DNA of 10,484 nt from Alphaproteobacteria bacterium. GTDB taxonomy: Bacteria; Pseudomonadota; Alphaproteobacteria; Rhizobiales; Aestuariivirgaceae. Numbering within the stretch: the stretch's first letter is position 1; each line of letters starts with the position of its first letter. Below are positions 5,709-10,484 of this stretch, piece by piece. The stretch lies in NCBI GenBank assembly GCA_020441605.1, contig JAGRLX010000262.1, positions 1-10,484 on the forward strand, read 5' to 3'. The notes beneath the pieces are model-generated. The model worked only from the letters and a program-made list of their open reading frames with translations. It had not been told where the DNA came from and did not search any database. The position numbers and the translations under genes are program-made.

Positions 5709-7488
5709 GAAACCGATTCGAATTCTGTCACTTCTGGCCGGCCTCGCATTCGCTACCAGCGGCGCCTTAGCCGAACCCCGCCACGGCATCGCCATGCACG
5801 GTGAACCGGCCCTTGCCGCTGACTTCACCCACCTCCCTTATGCCAATCCCGATGCGCCCCAAGGCGGACAACTGCGCCAGGCGGTGATCGGCAGTTTTGA
5901 CAGCGTCAACCCGTTCATCGTCAAGGGCACGGCAGCAGCCGGAGTGCGCACCTATGTTTTCGAAAGCCTTCTCGGCCGCAACTGGGACGAGGCATTTTCC
6001 CTCTATGGCCTGCTGGCGGAGTCGGTCGACCTGTCCGACGATCGCCAGACCTTCACCTTCAGGCTGCGGCCCGAGGCAAGATTCTCCGACGGCACGCCGG
6101 TGACGGCAGCCGACGTCGTCTTTTCCATGGAACTTCTGCGCGACAAGGGCCGCCCCAACTTCAAGAATTCCTATTCCAAGATCACCAAGGTCGAAACGCC
6201 GGACACCCTCACAGTGGCCTTCACCCAGGAGTCCGGCGACCGGGAATTGCCGCTCATTGTCGGTGTCATGCCCATCGTGTCCAAGGCCTACTGGTCGTCG
6301 CGCAGTTTCGACCAGACGACGCTGGAGGCTATTGTCGGCTCCGGACCCTATGTGATCGCCGAGGCCAAACCGGGCGAGTCCGTCACCTTCCGCAGGAACA
6401 AGGACTATTGGGGGAAGAACCTCGCCCTCGCCAGGGGTCTGTGGAATTTCGACGAGGTTCGCTTCGACTACTATCGCGATGCCAACGCCGCCTTCGAGGC
6501 ATTCAAGACCGGCCTTGCGGACATTCGCATCGAGACCGACACGACCCGCTGGTCCAGCGGCTATGATTTCCCGGCGGTCAAGGAGGGCAAGATCGCCCTC
6601 GAGACGATCCCGCAGCGCTCGCCGGCGCCCGCTGCCGGCTTCGCCTTCAACACCCGCCGCAAGCTCTTCGCCGACGTGCGGGTGCGCGAAGCGCTGGTGA
6701 TGGCCTTCGATTTCGAATGGGCCAACGCCAACCTGTTCAACGGCGCCTATCGGCGAACCTATGGATTCTATGGCGGGTCCGAGCTGTCCTCCGAGGGACG
6801 CCCCGCCGACGACCGCGAAAGAAGCGTGCTCGGAGAGTCTGCCGCGACGATGCGCCCCGACGTCCTCGATGGCAGTTACAAGCTGCCGGTCAGTGATGGT
6901 TCTGGCCGCGACCGCAGACTTCTGCGCAAGGCCGTGGGGCTCCTGTCCGAGGCCGGTTGGACCATCGGCGACAAGGGCCTGGTCAATGCCGCGGGACAAC
7001 AATTCGCCTTCACCATCTCGGTCCAGAACAAGGATCAGGAGCGTAATGCCCTGCACTTTCAGCGCAGCCTCGAACAGATCGGCATTGCGGTGACGGTGCG
7101 TCTCGTGGATGCCGCCCAATTCGCCGCGATCCAACGCACCTATGACTACGACATGATCCCGGCGACCTGGTATAATTCGTTGTCGCCCGGCAACGAGCAG
7201 AAATTCTACTTCGGCTCTGAGGGCCGCGACATCGAGGGCACCCGAAACTACCCCGGCATCGCGGATCCGGCCGTCGACCGGGCAATCGAGGCCATGCTCA
7301 ATGCCAGGAGTCGTGAGGATTTCGTGGCGGCTGTGCGGGCCGAGGACCGGTTGCTGGTCTCGGGCTTCTATACCGTGCCCTTCTTCGACGCCGGCGGGCA
7401 ATGGGTGGCCCGGTGGACCTACATCGGGCGGCCCGAGAAACAACCCCTGCCCGGTTTCGAGGCCACCACCCTCTGGCGCGTCCCTTGA
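5707..7488 (+). CDS. Periplasmic solute-binding protein, family 5, YejA-like
   Basis: 593 residues from ATG 5707, close to YejA length (about 600). The signal peptide is clear: MKPIRILSLLAGLAFATSGA then LA, with cleavage after Ala22 (ALA-EP). The mature protein starts HGIAMHGEPALAADFTHLPYA (27-47 in part), matching the 'G-x-x-x-x-P-A-D-F-x-H-x-x-Y-x-N-P-x-A-P-x-G-G' opening of the YejA group of peptide-binding proteins. Family 5 landmarks follow: NPFIVKG (68-74), VFESLL (84-89), FRLRPEARFSDGTPVTAADV (118-137), and GSGPYVI (211-217). It should bind oligopeptides or similar ligands for an ABC importer of the Yej type. No permease or ATPase gene lies beside it, so it is an orphan that must share a transporter encoded elsewhere. 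The start was chosen from the signal peptide; an in-frame ATG at 5677 would add 10 residues before it. No ribosome site is evident, and the start lies in the 13-bp hairpin. Confidence 0.9.
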   Translation: MKPIRILSLLAGLAFATSGALAEPRHGIAMHGEPALAADFTHLPYANPDAPQGGQLRQAVIGSFDSVNPFIVKGTAAAGVRTYVFESLLGRNWDEAFSLYGLLAESVDLSDDRQTFTFRLRPEARFSDGTPVTAADVVFSMELLRDKGRPNFKNSYSKITKVETPDTLTVAFTQESGDRELPLIVGVMPIVSKAYWSSRSFDQTTLEAIVGSGPYVIAEAKPGESVTFRRNKDYWGKNLALARGLWNFDEVRFDYYRDANAAFEAFKTGLADIRIETDTTRWSSGYDFPAVKEGKIALETIPQRSPAPAAGFAFNTRRKLFADVRVREALVMAFDFEWANANLFNGAYRRTYGFYGGSELSSEGRPADDRERSVLGESAATMRPDVLDGSYKLPVSDGSGRDRRLLRKAVGLLSEAGWTIGDKGLVNAAGQQFAFTISVQNKDQERNALHFQRSLEQIGIAVTVRLVDAAQFAAIQRTYDYDMIPATWYNSLSPGNEQKFYFGSEGRDIEGTRNYPGIADPAVDRAIEAMLNARSREDFVAAVRAEDRLLVSGFYTVPFFDAGGQWVARWTYIGRPEKQPLPGFEATTLWRVP

Positions 7489-8942
7489 GTGGCAATGGGT
7501 ATACCGGTGAACTGCCGCCGGAGCGTTTCAACCTGGCGCGCTATTGCCTCGCGGCGAAACCGGCCGACAAGACCGCCCTGATCGTCTCGGGCAATGACAC
7601 CTTTCACTGGTCCTACGGCGAGCTGGAAGACCTCGTGCTGCGGCTGGCGACAGGCCTCAGCCGGGCCGGTGTGGAGCACCGCGACAGGGTGTTCATCCGG
7701 ATGGGCAATAGTCTCGACTATGCCCTTGTATTCTTTGCAGCAAATGCGATAGGTGCTGTCCCGATTCCAGCCTCGCCCATGCTTACCGCCCGAGAAGTGG
7801 CGGGCCTTCTGCGCGACAGCGGCACCAGCCACCTGGCTTGGGACGGCACCCTCGACCTGCCAGATGACCTCGGCGCAATCCGCTGTCTTGGGCCGGACGA
7901 TCTGGCCGCGGCCAAGACCTGCCCTCCGGCGGCGTCCTATGCCGATACCGTGGCCGACGACCCCGCCTACCTCATCTTCACCTCCGGCACCTCCGGGCGG
8001 CCCAAGGGCGTCTTGCACGGACAACGCGCCGTTTGGGGCCGCAGGCCCATGTACCAGGGCTGGTACGGCATCTCGCCCGATGACATCGTGCTGCATACCG
8101 GCGCCTTCAACTGGACCTATACGCTGGGAACCGGGCTGTGCGACCCCTTCGCCAATGGCGCCACCGCGATCGTTCACACGGGTCACCGCGATCCGGATGT
8201 CTGGGGCTGGCTGATCCACCACCACGGTGCAACAATTCTGGCTTCTGTTCCTGGTATTTACCGGCAAATTCTGAGAACAGACTTCAAACCCGGCACCAGC
8301 CTGCGCCACGGCCTGACCGCCGGCGAGGCGCTGGCCCGGCCGCTGCTCGATGGCTGGCGGGAAAAGACCGGCCGGGAGCTCTACGAGGCCCTCGGCATGA
8401 GCGAGATTTCCACCTACGTCTCGTCCTCGCCAAGCGTTCCGGTGCGCCCCGGCTCGCCGGGCAAGCCACAGCCGGGCCGCGCCGTGCGCATTCTCGATAA
8501 CGGCCAGATCGGCATCCATCGCAGCGATCCGGGGCTGTTCCTGCGCTATTGGTGCGAGGAACCCGTGGCGGATGAGTGGTTCGCCACCGGCGACCAGGGC
8601 GAGTTCGACGGCGATGGCTATCTATGGTACCGGGGCCGCGGCGACGACATGATGAATGCCGGGGGCTTCCGGGTCTCGCCGCTGGAGGTCGAAGCCGTGC
8701 TTCAGCAACATCCGGATGTGGCCGACTGTGGCGTGCGCGAATGGCGGGTTTCCGACACCGCCTCGATCATCGCGGCCTTCATCGTGCCACAGCCCCATGT
8801 GACCGCCGACGAGACCGCGATCATGACCTTCCTGCGCGACCGGCTGGCGGCCTACAAGTGCCCGAAGCAGGTGTGGTTCGTGACGGCCCTGCCGCGGACC
8901 GCCAATGGCAAACTGATCCGCAAGGCCATGGAAAAACCGTGA
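7485..8942 (+). CDS. Adenylate-forming acyl/aryl-CoA ligase
   Basis: About 485 residues if it starts at TTG 7485, which overlaps the previous stop (TTGA). The reading frame is open further upstream to ATG 7401, but that would run through the end of the binding-protein gene. All ANL-superfamily blocks are present in order: YLIFTSGTSGRPKGV (162-176, ATP-binding loop), LTAGEALARP (277-286), YEALGMSEIS (300-309), FATGDQGEF (366-374), YRGRGDDMMNAGGFRVSPLE (382-401, the hinge with Asp and Gly-Gly), and RTANGKLIRK (471-480), whose Lys476 is the likely catalytic lysine. The protein forms an acyl-adenylate from a carboxylic acid and ATP and passes it to CoA. The 'S-P-L-E-V-E' and 'T-A-N-G-K' forms resemble benzoate/aryl-acid and short-chain ligases, but the acid cannot be read. 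It probably acts in the cytoplasm, co-transcribed with the upstream gene by overlap. Start uncertain. Confidence 0.88.
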   Translation: MSGNGYTGELPPERFNLARYCLAAKPADKTALIVSGNDTFHWSYGELEDLVLRLATGLSRAGVEHRDRVFIRMGNSLDYALVFFAANAIGAVPIPASPMLTAREVAGLLRDSGTSHLAWDGTLDLPDDLGAIRCLGPDDLAAAKTCPPAASYADTVADDPAYLIFTSGTSGRPKGVLHGQRAVWGRRPMYQGWYGISPDDIVLHTGAFNWTYTLGTGLCDPFANGATAIVHTGHRDPDVWGWLIHHHGATILASVPGIYRQILRTDFKPGTSLRHGLTAGEALARPLLDGWREKTGRELYEALGMSEISTYVSSSPSVPVRPGSPGKPQPGRAVRILDNGQIGIHRSDPGLFLRYWCEEPVADEWFATGDQGEFDGDGYLWYRGRGDDMMNAGGFRVSPLEVEAVLQQHPDVADCGVREWRVSDTASIIAAFIVPQPHVTADETAIMTFLRDRLAAYKCPKQVWFVTALPRTANGKLIRKAMEKP

Positions 8943-8952
8943 GGCCCGGAAC

Positions 8953-9594
8953 ATGATCGAAGCCGTCGTGATCGATGTCGTGTCGGACGTGATCTGCCCC
9001 TGGTGCTTTCTCGGCAAGCGCCGGCTCTACAAGGCCCTCGGCCAAATCGACGATCTCGCTGTCACCGTCCGCTGGCGGCCCTTTGCGCTTGATCCCTCCT
9101 TGCCGCCCGAGGGCATGGACCGCCAGGACTACCTCACCCGCAAATTCGGCGCCGAGCGGCTCGCCACACTGCACGACCCGCTGATTGCCGCCGGCGAGGC
9201 CGAGGGGGTGCCCTACCGCTTCGACCGTATCAGACGCACACCCAACACTGTCGACGCGCACCGACTGATCCGCTGGGCCCACACGGCCGAACGCCAGGAC
9301 GCGGTAGTCGAGCGCCTCTTCATGTCATATTGGAATGAAGGACAGGATATCAGCGACCACACCGTGCTTGCGTCCTGCGCCGCCGACGCCGGCCTCAACC
9401 GCGACCAGATCACCGGTCTTCTGGCCGGCGGCACTGATACCGACGCCGTCAAGGCGGAGATGGCCCATGCCACCCAGATCGGCGTGACCGGGGTCCCGAC
9501 CTTCATCCTCGGCCAGCGCTATGCCCTGGTCGGCGCCCAGCCCGCCGACGTGCTAGCCGACGCGATCAGACGCGTGGCCGGCCAGAACGGCTGA
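8953..9594 (+). CDS. DsbA-family thiol oxidoreductase, FrnE-like
   Basis: 213 residues, the usual length of the FrnE/2-hydroxychromene-isomerase-like branch of DsbA proteins. A thioredoxin-type active site CPWC (15-18) follows the first strand (VVIDVVSDVI). The helical insertion covers about residues 45-155. The cis-proline loop reads GVTGVPTFILG (177-187) with Pro182. There is no signal peptide, so it acts in the cytoplasm, as FrnE proteins do. Members help disulfide exchange, and Streptomyces FrnE was first tied to frenolicin biosynthesis; the true substrate here is unknown. It starts 10 bases after the ligase stop, with a weak ribosome site (CCGGAA). A fourth-domain cysteine (Cys142) is unpaired with the motif. 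Its stop faces the convergent rarA stop across 12 bases. Confidence 0.93.
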   Translation: MIEAVVIDVVSDVICPWCFLGKRRLYKALGQIDDLAVTVRWRPFALDPSLPPEGMDRQDYLTRKFGAERLATLHDPLIAAGEAEGVPYRFDRIRRTPNTVDAHRLIRWAHTAERQDAVVERLFMSYWNEGQDISDHTVLASCAADAGLNRDQITGLLAGGTDTDAVKAEMAHATQIGVTGVPTFILGQRYALVGAQPADVLADAIRRVAGQNG

Positions 9595-9612
9595 AACCTC
9601 AGCAAGTCAGCC
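9589..9612. terminator. Weak inverted repeat spanning the convergent gene ends
   Basis: GGCTGA (9589-9594) and TCAGCC (9607-9612) are complementary, with a 12-base loop. Each arm holds the stop codon of one of the convergent genes and ends a Gly codon, so the symmetry may come simply from both proteins ending Gly-stop. A 6-bp stem with a large loop is a poor terminator, and no T-run is seen on either side. Confidence 0.2.
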
Positions 9613-10484
9613 GCCGCGTTCACGCCGGAGCTTTGCCCAATACTCGATGCGCTTTTTCACTTCGCGCTCGAATCCACGTTCGACGGGGCTGTAGTAGCTT
9701 TCCCGGCCCATGCCATCGGGAAAGTAATTCTGGCCCGAGAAGGCATCTGGCTGGTCGTGATCATATCGATAGCCGGCGCCATACTCCTGCTGCTTCATGA
9801 GCTTGGTCGGAGCATTGAGGATGATCTTGGGCGGCGCAAGGGAGCCGGTCTGCCTGGCGCGCTCCGTGGCAGCCTTGAAAGCCACGTAGAGCGCGTTGGA
9901 TTTTGGTGCGGTCGCCAGATAGACGGTGGCCTGCGCCAGCGCGAGTTCGCCCTCGGGCGAGCCAAGAAAATCGAAAGTGTCCTTGGCCGCCAATGCCTGC
10001 TGCGCGGCATCCGGATCGGCAAGGCCAATATCTTCATAGGCCATGCGAACCAGCCGACGGGCGATGAACAGTGGGTCCTCTCCCGCCACCAGCATCCGGG
10101 CCAGATAGTAAAGGGCAGCGTCGGGATCCGACCCGCGAACCGACTTGTGAAGCGCCGATATGAGATTGTAGTGGCCATCGGCGGCCTTGTCGTACAGCGG
10201 CATGCGCTTCTGGACGGTGCGCGCCAGCGTGTCAGGCGTGAGCGGCGCAGTTCCCTCCGGGACCGAGGCGAAGATTTCCTCAACCAGATTGAGGAAGTAG
10301 CGGCCGTCGCCATCGGCCATGGCGATGAGGGCCTCACGCGCCGCCGGATCGGTCGGCAAGGCCCGCCGCTCGAACATCTCGGCCCGGGCGATCAGAGCCT
10401 CCATTGCCGCGGCATCCAGGCGGTTCAAGACCAGCACCTGACAGCGCGACAGCAGCGCGCCGTTGAGCTCGAAGGACGGGTTTT
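9607..10484 (-). CDS. rarA: Replication-associated recombination protein A, C-terminal part (runs off window)
   Basis: The frame is open to the right edge, so the gene's 5' part, including the Walker motifs, lies outside. About 291 codons are present. Reading from the edge, the protein enters with NPSFELNGALLSRCQVLVLN, the AAA+ sensor 1 strand region and arginine-finger area of RarA/MgsA (Arg in SRC). Next come a lid with AREALIAMADGDGRYFLNLVEEI and the tetramerisation domain, with YNLISALHKSVRGSDPDAAL and YLARMLVAGEDPLFIARRLV. The final region contains MKQQEYGAGYRYDHD and YFPDGM...YYSP, as in the family. RarA acts at stalled forks and DNA ends with SSB and the clamp loader. An internal Met at 10437 is not the start. 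It converges on the DsbA-family gene. Confidence 0.96.
   Translation of the reverse strand, partial: NPSFELNGALLSRCQVLVLNRLDAAAMEALIARAEMFERRALPTDPAAREALIAMADGDGRYFLNLVEEIFASVPEGTAPLTPDTLARTVQKRMPLYDKAADGHYNLISALHKSVRGSDPDAALYYLARMLVAGEDPLFIARRLVRMAYEDIGLADPDAAQQALAAKDTFDFLGSPEGELALAQATVYLATAPKSNALYVAFKAATERARQTGSLAPPKIILNAPTKLMKQQEYGAGYRYDHDQPDAFSGQNYFPDGMGRESYYSPVERGFEREVKKRIEYWAKLRRERGG

Noticed and set aside
3696..5828. A 710-codon open frame on the - strand opposite hss and its neighbours
   Set aside because: It covers hss and parts of three other genes antisense, and its protein has the low-complexity, Gly/Asp/His-rich look of a shadow frame created by GC-rich third positions. hss on the + strand is certain.
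5767..7443. A 558-codon open frame on the - strand opposite the YejA-like gene
   Set aside because: Shadow of a GC-rich gene. The + strand protein has a signal peptide and family motifs, and the - strand frame has none.
9595..9606. Toxin-antitoxin or small RNA gene between the convergent genes
   Set aside because: Only 12 bases separate the two stop codons, too short for any gene.

Overview
The window is GC-rich, densely packed bacterial chromosome, most likely from an alphaproteobacterium. The reasons are a homospermidine synthase of the Blastochloris viridis type, a YejA-like binding protein with alphaproteobacterial features, the codon bias toward G/C in third positions (which also creates long antisense shadow ORFs), and RarA next to small housekeeping genes. 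No rRNA, tRNA, CRISPR array, insertion sequence or phage gene was seen. All genes lie on the + strand except the last, which runs off the right edge on the - strand. No gene-free stretch exceeds 300 bases; the longest are 662-823 and 4113-4241.

Left part (1-3126). A two-helix membrane protein with a PH-like tail (110-661) stands alone. After a 162-base gap comes a tight four-gene unit (824-3082). It holds three small membrane proteins of 95, 127 and 53 residues, followed by a 464-residue APC-superfamily permease that looks most like ethanolamine/amino-acid permeases. Spacings are 9-11 bases, and most of the genes have good ribosome binding sites. A 9-bp hairpin closes the unit. The fixed set of small helices ahead of an APC carrier, a family normally working as a single polypeptide, is the most unusual thing in the window.

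Middle (3142-5708). Two genes of unknown function overlap by ATGA (226 and 97 residues, both membrane-associated). A second hairpin follows, then a 129-base gap and the homospermidine synthase gene hss. Hss makes homospermidine, a polyamine characteristic of many alphaproteobacteria, from putrescine, and all active-site positions I can recall are present. Its start codon overlaps a two-codon ATG-AAA-TGA reading frame. Four bases after its stop lies a perfect 13-bp inverted repeat whose distal arm runs into the start codon of the next gene.

Right part (5707-10484). In order there are a periplasmic peptide-type solute-binding protein (YejA family) without its permease or ATPase genes, an adenylate-forming acyl/aryl-CoA ligase whose start appears to be a TTG overlapping the previous stop, and a FrnE-like DsbA-family thiol oxidoreductase with a CPWC motif. 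The convergent 3' part of rarA (mgsA) comes last. The genes are closely spaced and may be co-transcribed from 5707 to 9594, but no shared pathway is evident.

Nothing here is a clear new defence or mobile system. The best candidates for undescribed biology are the APC permease with three small partners, the unknown 226/97-residue pair, and the start-codon arrangements at hss and at the binding-protein gene.
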